From Impatiens glandulifera (lineage: Eukaryota > Streptophyta > Magnoliopsida > Ericales > Balsaminaceae), in assembly GCF_907164915.1 (NCBI RefSeq), contig NC_061863.1, forward strand, positions 67,075,364 to 67,139,363: a stretch of DNA of 64,000 bases. The letters are read 5' to 3'. Every line of letters begins with the position of its first letter. Position 1 is the stretch's first letter. Both the position numbers and the translations under genes were made by a program. This document shows, in pieces, positions 15,261-28,276 of this stretch. The notes under the pieces are model-generated. The model was given only the letters and a program-made list of their open reading frames with translations. It was not told where the DNA came from and ran no database searches.

Positions 15261-18200
15261 TCAAAAGCCAACTACTAACCTTTTGATTGATTGATTGCGC
15301 ATTTCAGGTGGCATAATGTCAGCAAGAAGTCCTTCGTCCATGGGAAGCTGATCAGGGTTTGGTTGAGGATATGACTGATCATGATCAGGCCATGTTACTA
15401 GTTTACTTCTAGGTGAGTGTGACAGACTGCTAGAACCTTGTTGGGAAATTTGATTTGTTGGATAGTGAAATTGGAACGCTGAAGGGTGATGCATTTGGCT
15501 CGCATATAAAGAATCATGAGCGATAAAACCGCCTCTAGGGAATCCAATACTGTGGTGACAATGCTGGCCTTCGTATGTAGTGATGACAATAGTCGGGTCT
15601 TCAGATGAGCGTTCAACCATTTTCTTTACCGTGCATTTGCTGTTTGTGCATCGGTAGTAACTTCTGCAATAACATGACCAAAAATGGGTTGAGGATCAAG
15701 GAGCTTCTGTGCTAGCTGTTAGAAATTTGAACTTACACTAGCTAGTATATATATATATATATATATTATTATCTGTAAATATATTACCAAATGCGATAAC
15801 TTGTATAAAATATACATATAAGCTCAAAAACAACTTCAAAAACATTACTTGAATTCGAGGTTATTGAATGAGCTCAAGTATTGATATATGGAGCTGGAGC
15901 TCCTTTTTGTGGTCGGTACCCTCATAGTTGACAACACCAGAATTTTTCTATTTCTATCTATTGGGCTTTCATATTGCTTTTCTCTTCATTCTTGGCCTCA
16001 TTAAAAAATTTCAACAATTTTGTTCGTTTTGCATGCCCATTTTAAACGAATACACAAGTACACTTGATAGATAGAATTCTAGTGGGATCTTAAACCGATT
16101 TTTGTTTTTGTAAATTGTAACCAGGGTGTCCAAATAGTTTTCACTTGCCTCAATTAATTCATAAAAAGGCCACTACAACAGTCCACCGTCAATAATTCTC
16201 ACTTCAATCTTATATTTTTAACGAGAATCGAATATGATGATCAAAGGTGTCTTAACCCTGTGTTTGAAAACAAATTAAGAATGGTAACTTAGTAATAGCT
16301 ATAGGACTGATTTTCTTTCATTCTTCTTACTTTTGAAGCAAAATTATAGTATAACATAAACTAAATTATAAAATTTTGATGATACAATATTATAATAATG
16401 GAAGTTCAATTAGTCTTGGGGATGACACTTTGTGGTGATAAATGTTTTGCGAAAGTTTTCCCTGAGGTTATTTCTATTTGTAGAGATGCATCGGTCAAAG
16501 ATATATTTAACATTCGGTTTAGTGATTTTACTAACCGTATCAGATATAGAAGAAAATTGAACAGTGAGGAAACATGTCTAATATAGACTTTTATTCATGG
16601 TTAAAAATTGTTATTAACAAAGGGTTAAACATGTCTTCTCGGAATTCTATGCGGTGTTGTGATCTGAATAACTTTAATGTGGGACATTGTTACATTTTGT
16701 TCAATAAAGTTAGTCCGATTGATCTTTATTGGGAAAATTTATGGGAGTCTAAGATGCCTACTAGATCTTCTTTTTTGGTTAGAGTGTTATTCACGGTGGA
16801 ATTCTCACTGACGATAGATGTATGAAAAAAAATGATTATTCTAAACCGTTGTCGTATGTGTTACAAAGAGATTGAGACGTTTTTTTATCTACTTTTACAT
16901 TGTCATGTTGTTGCAAATATATAGAGTCTTTTGTAGAATTTGACTAGAATACAATGAGTTATGCTGGAAACCGTTAGTGAATTATGAGACATGTATTTGG
17001 ACGACTAAAATGCGAGACTTAGAAGACGGGTCTTTATCCCTATAATTTTCTGGTATATTATCTAATTGGAAAGAAATTAGAAAATTTTTAACAACGAAAA
17101 TAAGTCGTTAAGAATTATTCACAATGTCATTATTATGACAATGTCGGAGATTATATTCCAAAAATCTGTAGATTCATGTGGAGATCTTATTGCTCTTTTA
17201 GAAGATTTCCGAGTTAATTAATTATTCTAATTTATTCAATTTGAACATAACTTTTTATATGTTATACTTTTATAGATTGTGTGCTTAAACGATCTTTTAA
17301 TTAATGAACCATTTAAAAAAAAATATTACAATAATGAGAGATGACAAACCTTGGGAATGGACTATTCTTAACCGCCTTTTGGCCGTATTTCCTCCACCGA
17401 TAACCATCTTCAAGATGATCAACTTCACTCTTAGTCATGAATGCAAAACGTGGTTGTCGAATTCGCTTTTGCCCCTTCTTTTTTATTTTGCTCCTGCAAA
17501 ACTTTTGATAGTCAAATGACAAAAACAAATTAAATAATTAATGCACATACTTAATTAAGTATCCAATAGCTAGATTCCTCATTGTTGTATGAAAGAGAGA
17601 ATATATATATAGAATTATAGAAATAGTATTTAAGATATAAACAAACAAAACTCAAAACTTCATGCAGGTTTTTAAAGAAACTAATGCATGCATAGTTTGA
17701 GACAAAGTCATGTATATATGCATGTGATAATTTGATTCAGCCTATTAAACCCGACCATGAATAAGATGCCAAAATCATATATAGGAACATATAGGAGATA
17801 AAGCTGAATCAAACTAACCCATATATATATATATACATATTATATGATCCTATATATATATATATATATATGTTTAAATGGCCTCTCAATTAAGTTGTAA
17901 TGATGATACCCATAAAAAATGATTTCTTTGAGACCATATAAACCAATTTAAACAAATGATAGAACAAGAATGAAGACTGTTGTATCAGATTAACATCATA
18001 AATTGAGATGACTCCATATGTAAAATGATGTGTAGTGCATATTTATCTTTGAAGGAGACATTCTACCAAGTATCAAGAGAGAGAAACACAGAAGCACTAC
18101 TATATATCCAAATCCAATGTAAGCTAATGCAGAGATTTTCGACCCCATATCAAATGCAAGTATTGAACAAATAAAAGAAACAAAAGGTGAGATTTGGTTA

Positions 18201-18959
18201 TGGGATGTAAATCTTGCTTTTATTATTCTTTCACTTTCTATAGTTTTCCTACTTATTAGGTTAGATGAGCTTAGATAACCAAATTCAGTGAACCTGTCAC
18301 TTTCTCTCAAGTAATTTCTCCGAAATCATTTTTTGTCACCGAAAAAGTTTATAGTGCGCTTTTCCCGCCGCGAAAGACGGTGGTACAGGATGAGCCGGCC
18401 GATCAGAAAGAATGAAAAGAGAGAGGAATGGAGCTTCTGCGTGTGTACGGACAACAGATACTGTGTGGTCAGAAGAATACATACAGCTTTTGCTGCCAGT
18501 GATGTGTAATAAGTTACGATAGTGCCCTCTCGTGACAAAATAAACAATGGAGTAATCTCCAAGCAAACGTACTCACACAGTCTCTGCATATGTCGTCGGC
18601 GGTCTCTCGCCGCACACAATGGACTTTTCCGGCGTCTCCTCCGAAGAACTCGAAGAAACCGTCGGATTTGAAACCGAAGCCGACGGTTCCACTCCTCCAT
18701 CCTGTGGAAGCTGGTTACATATTCCTGCCAAATCGGACCTATCTATCTCTTCAGAGCCTCCGATTCCAAAGCTGAAGTCATTCCCCTGCTCCGCTGACCC
18801 CGGAGACCTGAGATTCCAACCAAATTCGCTCAGTATGATATGCTCCCTGTCACTGCCGAAAAAGTAGGCACCGTCAGCTAATTCATTTCCGCCGATTGTC
18901 CAACTCGAATCAGGATCAAATTTCCCGATCGACTGATCGATTCGGATCTTATCGTCCAT
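15261..18959 (-). CDS. WRKY57: WRKY transcription factor, group IIc (WRKY57-like)
   Basis: Three exons on the minus strand: 18959-18577, 17493-17350 and 15663-15261. They join in phase to 309 residues. The N-terminus includes ILSEFGWNL, a WRKY57-type segment, then a Ser-rich linker. Exon 2 carries the basic stretch [21 protein letters not shown] and then [16 protein letters not shown]. Exon 3 completes the zinc finger, [20 protein letters not shown] ending in HCHH, and continues with IGFPRGG. The intron that splits the WRKY domain is at the R-type position typical of group II. The tail with [14 protein letters not shown] matches the WRKY57 end. The last residues (SIKRLVVGF) may be an extension, because a GTTAGT sits at that point. 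The protein should bind W-boxes in the nucleus; in Arabidopsis WRKY57 acts in drought and jasmonate/auxin-linked senescence. Confidence 0.93.
16375..17333 (+). mobile_element. Degenerate LINE tail inside WRKY57 intron 2
   Basis: On the strand opposite to WRKY57, broken frames keep the end of a plant non-LTR element: [17 protein letters not shown], then [20 protein letters not shown] (the zinc-binding region after reverse transcriptase), a broken HCHVVANI block, and [19 protein letters not shown] or [12 protein letters not shown] text in another frame. Several stops and frameshifts show it is dead. An A-rich run (AAAAAAAAATATT) at about 17318-17333 looks like its 3' tail. It ends about 17 bases from the exon 2 donor. 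Confidence 0.75.
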
Positions 18960-19270
18960 ACCTTAACCGCAATCAACAACACATACATAAGTGATGACCG
19001 CAGATTAATATATCATATATGATGGATAATAGGATGAAGATGCTCGAAAAGGATAAATCAGCAGGTAGCTAGGGTTTGAAAAGAAGATGTAAGAGAGAGA
19101 ATTACCCGTGAATAATGATTTCGAATCCTTTCGTTAATTCTCCGATCTTTTTCTCCCTAAAAATCTCACATAGATATTTGTCTCTTCAATACATCAAAGT
19201 GACGAATTTATTAGTAACCATAATTTTTTTAATAATTTTTCAATATAATTTAATAGTGGGAGAAATTATT
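18960..19270 (-). promoter_or_regulatory. 5' leader and promoter of WRKY57
   Basis: On the minus strand the sequence just upstream of the ATG looks like a leader that may hold an intron, and GA-type runs occur near 19091-19100. No certain TATA box was found. A repeat begins a little further upstream. Confidence 0.35.
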
Positions 19271-19685
<415 letters not shown>

Positions 19686-20995
19686 ATATTATAAGAGAAG
19701 CTGTAAATGAAGATTATATAAAATTAAATTTTTAATAATATATAATTCTTTCATTAGTATCAATGTAATCATGAACTCAATTAGTAATATATATACTAGT
19801 TTATTGACTACCGTTAAGATTGCATTTTTAATAATTCAAGAGATCCAACAAAACTTTGGTAGATTAAGATTTTAAAAAATGGATGGAGGGAAAGATTGTG
19901 AATATTTTAAAGATTATTTAAAATAATCCAAAGAGTTATGAATGAAACATATACCAAATTAGATTAAATTATTTCAAAATTTGGTTGTCATCGGCCCACG
20001 TGAACAATGTTTTCTTCTTTTATATAATATAAGATGGATTAGTTGCTATCATATTAATTAATATCTCAATCTTATCAGCACGATAATAATATATTATTTA
20101 TTCATGCATAATTCATCAGGAGATAAGGGTCATATATAGTCTCCATTGTATATTCCAAGACTAGGTTTGTTGATAAACAGAAATTATTTTTTATTTCTTT
20201 CACATATATAGACATATATAAAGTATATATGTTAGTTTGATTACTTAATTAAGTGTGATATAATTGAATATATATATATAAATATATATTTTATTGATAT
20301 TATTTATACACTCAATAATTGTGCAATTGTGGTTGAGTGGCAAAGAATAAAGGTGGATGTTATATATTATTATTATTATTACTTATTAGTGGTAGTATTA
20401 TATATAACGTGACATTGATTTGAGTGGTTGAGATATGTTAACCAAATTAATGATATTGTCATCAAAAGATTTTTTTACATATTTATTATTTCAATGGGTC
20501 AAATTAAACCTATATGGATTTATATTACAACAATTTGACGTTATTGGATTTGGATTTTCCATTAAATATTCATAAAAGAAAAAAGTTAATCTCAAATATT
20601 ACTACTATTATTGAAGTAACTAAACTAGGGAAAATCATGAATGAAGTTATGAACAAGTTTTATAAAATTTAAGTGATGCACTGAAGATCCTCTCTAGAAA
20701 ATAATAATGAATTATGAGAGATAATAATTAGTGAAAACAAACAAAAAAAAAATATCTCAAACTACTTATAATTAATATCACGATTCAGCAATAAAGGAAT
20801 AATTATGTTTTTTTTTTAATTTACAGTAAAAGGAACATATACAATAATTAGAGTTGAGTGGGTGAGTGAGCAAGTGAGTGAGTAGATAAGTCAATGAAAT
20901 AAATAAATAAAAAATAAGAAATTAAATGGTCTCCTCTCCAATCCAGTTTTCAATTTAAATGGATTCGTTGTTAGGATAAGTAATTGACCGATAAA

Positions 20996-21347
20996 GGAGG
21001 GAATGATATTTTGTTATTGTTCCGATTTTACTCTGAATATGTTTCGAGCTCTAATAAACACAATTAAATATATAAAATTATTAATATATTTATTTATTTT
21101 TCATAAAATTTTAAATTTATTTTTATAAATAATATAAATTTTCAATATAAGACATTATATATAATATTAAAAAAAATTGTTTATATAATTTTATCAACTA
21201 AACTTTTTTTTTATTATAAAATATTGTATAACGGTGTCTCGCGGGTATTCTCCGAAACCGAACAGAATAAAAATGGTAGTAAAAAATTACCAAAATAGAA
21301 TGAGGCGGGATGATAAACACATTATTCGCCTCATTGTCATCCCTAAC
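20996..21347 (-). mobile_element. Small TIR element, copy 1 (minus orientation)
   Basis: Read on the minus strand it starts AGGGATGACAATGAGGCG and ends with ATATCATTCCCTCC. Its interior (CATCCCG, TTTTTTACTACCAT, TTCGGTTTCGGAGA, ACCCGCGAG then ACACCGTT, and a closing ATATATTTAATTGTGTT) matches the copy at 31724-32180 in the opposite orientation. It is non-coding and may be a MITE. Confidence 0.7.
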
Positions 21348-21400
21348 TATGTCACTTTTCTACTGTAAATAATAAAAATTTTGAGATAGGATTATGCCCA

Positions 21401-21454
21401 CCTAACCCTAACCCTAACCCTAACCCTAACCCTAACCCTAACCCTAACCCTAAC
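21401..21454. repeat. Interstitial telomere-like array, nine CCTAAC units
   Basis: Nine perfect 6-bp units (TTAGGG on the other strand) stand alone in AT-rich DNA. The usual plant telomere unit is the 7-bp TTTAGGG, so this is the vertebrate/Asparagales type. Confidence 0.95.
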
Positions 21455-22586
21455 GACACCTCTTGTGTGTCTAAAGTTAATCATTTACATTGTACCAAAC
21501 AAAGTGACACAAAGTGTAAGAGGGTAATTAGTAGAATAGTGGGGCCATAGGGAATAATATGCAATTGGCAAGAACATTGAACCTTGATGATTACAAAATG
21601 AAAGATGATTATGATGATACATATACCGTTCATTCTTTCATGATGAACATCAGTACCACCGTCCATGCACGCCACTTTTCTTAGTAGTAAAATAATTCAT
21701 TATTAATATTGTAAGATCATGATTTCTTCAACAACACTATTGATCATGTCACTTCATTTGGATGAATTATTTTATCTCATGATCATGTGATTAATGTGAT
21801 TTTTGTTCTTACAGTAAATCATCGAAAAGATCTATTTTTAAAAAATATATATTTATTTAAGATTATTAATAATTAATTTTTTATTTTCCCATTTGTTTTG
21901 GGTCGACCCATACCTAACTGATCAAGATTAAGAGATTGGGTCCATGTATGATTCATTTTTATTTTTAAATATCCTTTTGTTTCTATAATCATGTGTGAAT
22001 TATCAATTTAATTATTTATTCATTTTTAATTAAATATGACCATATTAAAATTTCAAAAGAATATAAAAGAATGATCACTTGAATTATGCACATTTAAAAT
22101 AACAATGAAATTTATGATCTTGATGTTAGTAATAGTTCAAGTAGCTACTACCCAGTTTATCGACCCGCCTTATGTACATCCAGACCCGGGTTTGATTTGA
22201 CAGAGATTATCGATAACCATTATATACAACACGAACCAGACTCGAGGTTTGATTTGACAGATACTCGATACCTAATTCCAGCAACATCAAACAAACATAA
22301 ATTTCTCAAATCTTAAAACAAACAGTAAAAAATAATCACCACTTTTAAAGAATTAGAATTATCCAATGTTTGTAAATTTAGTCACATATAAATATTATAA
22401 ACATTCTACTACTACTACCCCCACAACAGAAAGAAATCAACTTCAACAGCTACAACTACAGATCCAAGACTCAAAGAAACAACAAACAGATCTGCAAAGA
22501 TTGAAATGCTAGCTGCAACAAGACAAACAATAAAATATAAAAAAGTTACATAGTGTTAACTGTTATTTTGAATGGCAAAACCTACA

Positions 22587-22624
<38 letters not shown>

Positions 22625-23074
22625 GTAGTATCAAGTATGGAATTAATGAGTATGTTTGTGGACAATTTAGTAGATTATAAATAATAGAGTATGTATTATT
22701 TGGAGTAACCCAATGAAATAAGCTTAGACCATTCTTCTTCTCTTCTACAAATCCTAAATTTCTAGACTGTTACTTGGAATCCCATTCAAAGGAAATTACA
22801 ATATAGGGTTTGTATTGGGTTTACTCTCAGTCAATTTTTTTTTTTATTATGTATCTAAATATTTTAAATATTTTAATATACTAGTAATCTAGTTATTTGT
22901 AAGAGGAAGAAGATACATTTTGTTTATTTGTTTAGGGGTACACATGTATATTAAAAAATAATTATTATTATTTAAACACAACAATAAAATATTAAATGAG
23001 ATAATAATAATAAAATTAAAAAGAGTCAAAAACATTAAATATGAAAGAAATACAAATAAATTGCTAAATAAATT

Positions 23075-23695
23075 GCTTAATTGGTTCAACTGTTAGGTTC
23101 ATCGGTTAAACGGTTCTGGTTAAATTCGTTTTACCTCTTATTTTACAAACTGGTTAACCGACCAGTATTGATATCGGTTTTACCGGTTTTGTGTCTACTT
23201 GTTTCGGTCGGTTAATCAGTTTAACCGTAAATGATTTTTTTTTAAAATCGTGTTTGTGTCGTACTTTTATGTTATTATCTATTTTTATTTATGTTATAAT
23301 ATATTATATTATATTATTTTTATAATATATTATATTATAATAATATTCCATAAATTTATTTTAAAATATGTTATAATATATTATATTATTCTAACATTAT
23401 AATATATTTTAAAAATTAATAGTCATATAAATTAAATTTTTTTAAAACAATTCTATACAAAATATAATTTAAAATTTTAAAAAAATAATATATTATTTAT
23501 AATATATCTAATATTTATAAAATAATTAATATAAATATATAATTAAATTATTACGGGTTTATTGGTTAAACCGCTAGAAAAATAGTTCAACCGAAAACTG
23601 AACCGTTTAACCGGAATCGTTAGAACCGATTAACCAATAAACCGGTAAAATGAACGATTAAATCTCCGACTAACTCCACCGACTTTTCGAAACAA
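23075..23695. mobile_element. Fold-back repeat rich in AACCGGTT-type motifs
   Basis: The left arm (23075-23240) has TTGGTTCAACTGTTAGG, CATCGGTTAAACGGTTC and TTTTACCGGTTTTG. The right arm (23550-23695) carries the reverse complements, including GGTTTATTGGTTAAACCG and CTGAACCGTTTAACCGG. The middle is TATAATATA-rich. This looks like a non-autonomous inverted-repeat element; its class was not determined. Confidence 0.65.
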
Positions 23696-23707
23696 ATATC
23701 AGACAAC

Positions 23708-23708
<1 letters not shown>

Positions 23709-23753
<45 letters not shown>
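23709..23753. repeat. ATA trinucleotide microsatellite
   Basis: About 15 AAT/ATA units run without a break, just after the fold-back repeat. Confidence 0.9.
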
Positions 23754-23754
<1 letters not shown>

Positions 23755-23929
23755 TATAATATTATGAATTATACAATAAGACAATTACTACTATCATTAA
23801 AATTTTCTAACGTAAAAAATAATCAATCACAACATCATAAATTTCACAACCAAAATGAAATAAATATTAATTACTAACATAATAATATTCCAAGAAAAAG
23901 AAGTAAAATGGATGCCAAATATATATAAA

Positions 23930-24380
23930 ACAGAGAAGGAGGGAAAGGGCGACGGTGCAGAACAAGTATGGAAATGGGAGGTGACGAAGGTGGAGAAGAA
24001 AGGTTTGCCTCTTTTTCCGCGCCCATTCTTCTTCTTACCTGATATATCTTCAAAACGCCATTACTTCCTCTAATTCAATCTCTCTCTCTCTCTTGCGCCC
24101 CCCCGTAGGAGAGAATTTGACTGCGGCGACTCCCTCCTCTCCCGCGCTTGAATCCTGCTGCTCTTTCATTTGCCAATTCAAATTTCTCAAATCCTGAGAC
24201 CGAATTTCGACCTCATCCTCAACATTTCTCATCATTCTGCAACTTCCTTCTTCTTACAGGTTCTTACGAGTCTTCTTTTCCTTGTATATCATTCTGTCAC
24301 ATACAACATGATCTATCTTATCTAGTGAATAATCTTAGGTCTGTGTCTTTTTCAGGTGGAACCTCTCCAAGAACTAAGAA
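23930..24380 (+). promoter_or_regulatory. 5' leader of the SNARE gene
   Basis: A leader with a CTCTCTCTCTC tract (24080-24092) and splice-like sites (TTCTTACAG/GTT near 24260 and TTTTTCAG/GTGG near 24357) leads to the ATG at 24381. At least one leader intron is likely. The ATG at 24148 opens a short unrelated frame and is probably in the leader. Confidence 0.5.
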
Positions 24381-25564
24381 ATGTTTGGATTCTTAAAGTC
24401 ACCAGCCCCTGCAGCAGGTCCCGAAGGTGGCTTGCAAGAAACTAAAACAGGGAGAAGGACAGCTTCCGAACCTCAACTCAATGTACCTGACAATATTGTT
24501 GAAGACAATGGAGCTGCAAGGAGGCCCACATCAAATGCTGCAAGAAACAGAAATAAGAGAGATTCTGAGGATTTAGACAGCATGTCTGTTCAGGAGTTGG
24601 AGAATTATGCTGTCAATAAGTCTGAAGACACGACAAGTAGTGTGAATAACTGTCTTAGGATTGCAGAGGATATTAGAAGTGATGCTACTAGGACGCTCGA
24701 GACTTTACACCAGCAAGGAGATCAAATACAGAGAACACATATGATGGCTGCTGATATGGACAAGGATTTGAAAAAGGTAATCATCGTCTTTGTTTGAATG
24801 AGAAAGCTTGCAGTTAGTTATTCATTGACGATTGACAATTTCAGGGTGAAAAACTTTTGGGAAATCTTGGAGGAATGTTCTCTTTTGGATGGAAACCGAA
24901 GAAGGGAAAAGAGATTACTGGCCCTGTAATCACTCAAGGTCTATCTATATGCTCATCTTTTTCAGCACAAAAGAAAGAAGACATTTTCATATGTTGTCAA
25001 TTATTTGAAAATGGTTATGATTGATTTGGATGGATGGTTGGTTGGTTTTAATAAGCAGATGATAATGTCAAAGGAAAACAGAACAAGGAGCAAAGGGAGA
25101 AGTTGGGTTTGGCTCCGGCACCAAAGGGGGGAAGGTCGGCTCCAGTCACACCACCTAATGGGCAGACAACTGCCATGCAGAAAATTGAGGTTTTCCCTTT
25201 AGATTTCGGTTTCAGGAAGAATAAATTCAACGCGATTCTGATTGTGTGTTTGTTTGATGGAATAGATGGAGAAGCAAAAGCAAGATGACGGGCTCTCAGA
25301 TCTAAGTGATATTTTGGGCGATCTTAAGGGAATGGCTGAAGAAATGGGAGGTGAACTTGACAAGTAAGTTGTCATTCCTTATCATAATAGTTCTTATCAA
25401 ATATCTACTAAAGTAAAAGTAGACGGATTTGATTCAATGTTTGTTGTATATCTACCATCTTCAGGCAAAACCATGCTCTCGACCATCTTCAAGGAGACAT
25501 TGACGAGCTGAACTCGCGAGTGAAGGGCGCTAATCAACGCGCAAAACATTTGCTATCCAAGTGA
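24381..25564 (+). CDS. SNAP25-type Qb+Qc SNARE (SNAP33/SNAP30 family)
   Basis: Five exons, 24381-24776, 24845-24938, 25059-25189, 25266-25363 and 25465-25564, join in phase to 272 residues. The N-terminus MFGFLKSP is typical of plant SNAP33-like proteins. The first SNARE helix (Qb) spans about residues 68-150 (SVQELENYAVNKSEDTTSSV to LKKGEKLLGNLGGMFSFGW). A basic Pro/Lys-rich linker follows. The second SNARE helix (Qc) spans about 207-272 and ends AKHLLSK. No Cys-rich palmitoylation cluster is seen, as in other plant members. These proteins pair with syntaxins such as SYP111/KNOLLE or SYP121 at the plasma membrane or cell plate. SNAP33 and SNAP30 cannot be told apart from this sequence alone. 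Confidence 0.93.
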
Positions 25565-25842
25565 TCAATGAATAAATCATCTCCTAACTACCACGAACCC
25601 GGGTATCATCTTCGATCTTGCTATTTTTTTTTTACATTTTCCACCACTGTATATGTACTTAGCATAGAATAAAGAAGGCTAATGCCTTCACAAAATAGGA
25701 TCCATGAATTTGTAGTTAGAATATAATAGATATGCCTTGTAAATTCTCCTCTTGAATCAAATGAGAAAAATATATGTTGAAACTAATATTCTTGTTAATG
25801 AATTTGTTTTTGTTGTTATTAAGATGTTTGATGTATCAAATT

Positions 25843-27423
25843 TCAAACAGCCTTTGAAAACAAATGCTTATTAATACCCAACAAAACATGATTAACATGA
25901 TCTATGCATGGATGTATCTTCTCTCCGGCAATGAACTCATGAACAATCCCATTGATCTCTATCGAGCTACAACCAGGAGACTTATCAATCCGTTTCTTCT
26001 TCATCATCTTCCTTATTCTTCCCGCATTCTCGTGTTCATCTGCAGATGAATACAAGTTCGATAACAGTACATACGCACCACTATCCCGTTCTATAGACAT
26101 GATCCTTTCTGCTGCAACTTCAGCCAAATTTCTATCTCCATGGTTACAACAAGCACTCAGTAAAGCTCTTAATGCTATAGCTTCTTCAGATGGGTTTCTC
26201 GAACCAGGCATCATTTCTATGATTTTATTCGCTTCTTTTAACATCCCTTCTCGGCCGAGGAAATCCACTATACATCCATAATGCTCGCTCTTCGGCTCAA
26301 TATTGTAAACACGTCTCATCCTGTTTAATACTTCCAGGCCTTCATAGGCCATGCCTGAATAACTACAAGCTGTGAACATGGCGAGAAATGTAATATCGTC
26401 GGGAGTGATTCCCGAACTCTCCATATCTGAGAATAACCCAATTGCCCGACGCCCATCTCCCTGCATTGCCCATCCTGAAATCATCGCGTTCCAGCAAATC
26501 GTATCTCTGTCTGGCATCTCATCAAACACTTCCTGTGCTAAATCCATTCTCCCACATTTTGCATACATGTGAATCAAAGCATTACTCAATCTGACGCTAG
26601 TTTGCAGATTCATCTTATTCATGTAGATTTGAATCCATATTCCGATATCTAGTGCACCCAAATGCGCACAAGCGGATAAAACGCTAACGAATATGGCCTC
26701 GTCTGGAACAATGCCAGTCGACTGCATTTGTCGAAACAATAGCAGCCCTTCCTTGAAACAATTGTTCTGTACATAGCCCGATATCATTGATCCCCATATT
26801 CCTCTGTCCATTTTAGAAACTTTATCAAAAACCAATCTTGCTAATTCAACATCCCCTCCTTTGGCGTAGCCAGTAATCATGATCGTCCAAGACACAGCAT
26901 CGTGAGAAGGCATTTCATCGAACACTTTCTGTGCATCCCCCATATCAGCCAAAGAAGTGTACATACCGATCAAGGTGTTAGCCGCGAACATATCAAACAC
27001 CAACCCCAATTCCAAGCAATGACAGTGAAGTTGTTTACCGAGATGAAGATTTCTCAAACCTGCACTGGCTTTTAAGACGTAAGGAAGAGTGTAATTATCA
27101 GGATACATCCCGTTTATAAAGAGGAGTCTGTAAATGTCAATCGTCTTGAAGAATTGTTGATCGTGGAAGAGGGTCTTGAGCATGGTGTTGAAGATGCAGG
27201 TAGTGGGATTCGCTATTCGTTCGAAGACTTTCAAAGCGTAACCGCTGCTGCTGTTGTTGTTGCCGCCATGGAAGGGGTTTGAGCAGAAGGCTAGGAATCG
27301 GCTTAAGGCGAAGGTGTTGGTTTGGAGTCCACATGTGATGATTTGAGCATGTGATTGTTTCAATTGCTTCAAATTCTTGCATCTCTCCAACAAAAGGAGA
27401 CATCTTTTGCTCTCTTTTGACAT
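25843..27423 (-). CDS. Pentatricopeptide repeat protein, PLS class, E-type end
   Basis: A single exon of 526 residues, reading from the ATG at 27423. An upstream non-ATG extension was discounted. About eleven PLS repeats are visible, for example YALKVFERIANPTTCIFNTM, AQKVFDEMPSHDAVSWTIMI, ARLVFDKVSKMDRGIWGSMI, AQEVFDEMPDRDTICWNAMI and a last one at ALRALLSACCNHG. It ends with E and E+ motifs (SGAYVLLSNLYSSADEHENA, SPGCSSIEINGIVHEFIAGE) and has no DYW deaminase. Such proteins bind organelle RNA, and many guide C-to-U editing with a partner that supplies the DYW domain. No clear transit peptide is seen, so plastid or mitochondrion is open. It is convergent with the SNARE gene (about 280 bases apart). 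Confidence 0.93.
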   Translation of the reverse strand: MSKESKRCLLLLERCKNLKQLKQSHAQIITCGLQTNTFALSRFLAFCSNPFHGGNNNSSSGYALKVFERIANPTTCIFNTMLKTLFHDQQFFKTIDIYRLLFINGMYPDNYTLPYVLKASAGLRNLHLGKQLHCHCLELGLVFDMFAANTLIGMYTSLADMGDAQKVFDEMPSHDAVSWTIMITGYAKGGDVELARLVFDKVSKMDRGIWGSMISGYVQNNCFKEGLLLFRQMQSTGIVPDEAIFVSVLSACAHLGALDIGIWIQIYMNKMNLQTSVRLSNALIHMYAKCGRMDLAQEVFDEMPDRDTICWNAMISGWAMQGDGRRAIGLFSDMESSGITPDDITFLAMFTACSYSGMAYEGLEVLNRMRRVYNIEPKSEHYGCIVDFLGREGMLKEANKIIEMMPGSRNPSEEAIALRALLSACCNHGDRNLAEVAAERIMSIERDSGAYVLLSNLYSSADEHENAGRIRKMMKKKRIDKSPGCSSIEINGIVHEFIAGEKIHPCIDHVNHVLLGINKHLFSKAV

Positions 27424-28276
27424 ATACAACAATTATTTTAAGATTCAAACTAACCATTTCAATTCTATTTATAAAGATGACATTTTTTTTTTAAACAAAA
27501 TAATAACTATGAACACATGTTACTGACCTAGGTTTTTTTATTTTAGCTGTCCAAATTGAATTAAACCCTATTTTTTCTTTTAATTATGAAGCTATTTTAT
27601 TTAAAACGTTTCATTTAAATGGTCCAAATAATAAACTTTTTTTTTTTTAAATATAGAAAAACTAGTATGAGTTTCAATTAAATGGTCCAAATAATAAACT
27701 TTTTTTTGAAATATAGAAAAACTAAAAATTTCAGATGAAAAAAAATTATTAATTTTAAAATCAACAAAAATTTTAAAAAAAAATTATTTAAATAATTCAA
27801 AACCAAACAAATTAGAAATAAAGACTTCTTAGGTTGTGTTAAATTTTGGTTGTGTTAGTTCCATTTCTTTCTCTTAACATTTTTTTAAAACATTTTTTTG
27901 TTGTAAGAAATTGTAATTTATAACATATTACTAATTCAAGCTTTACACTTTTCCAAAAAAAAATTGTAATTAGACATTCAATAATTTTACAAAACTATCA
28001 TGAACGTATGGGAGAACTTGATCTTTGGATAAGTGAAAAGTAAACCAACTTTTGAATCCAAAGAAAAGAATCATTCTCCTTTACTTCCCTCTCAGGATGG
28101 ATGATTGATTTATTGATTCAAAGCAGGCCTTGCATGCAAAGCCATCTTCCTTTACTTACACACCATTTCAAGAACAAAATTAAACCCCCACTATATTACA
28201 TTCCTCTCTAAATCTTCTTCTAATATACACCACAAACAAACAAACTGCTCATTATCAGTCCAAGCCCAGAAAAAAA
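27424..28276. other. Divergent promoter region between PPR and remorin genes
   Basis: The PPR and remorin genes start away from each other across 850 bases. Two near-identical strings (TTTCAATTAAATGGTCCAAA type) at 27607-27640 and 27672-27705 form a local tandem duplication of about 65 bases. No other feature was recognised. Confidence 0.5.

Noticed and set aside
16398..16825. Two ORFs as independent genes inside the WRKY57 intron
   Set aside because: Their text matches the post-RT region of a LINE and is interrupted by stops in all frames.
21481..21675. 64-residue minus-strand ORF beside the telomere-like array
   Set aside because: Hydrophobic low-complexity text with no domain, no splice partners and no promoter signal.
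27424..27432. PPR start three residues upstream at 27432
   Set aside because: It begins with TTG. The ATG at 27423 is the plausible start.
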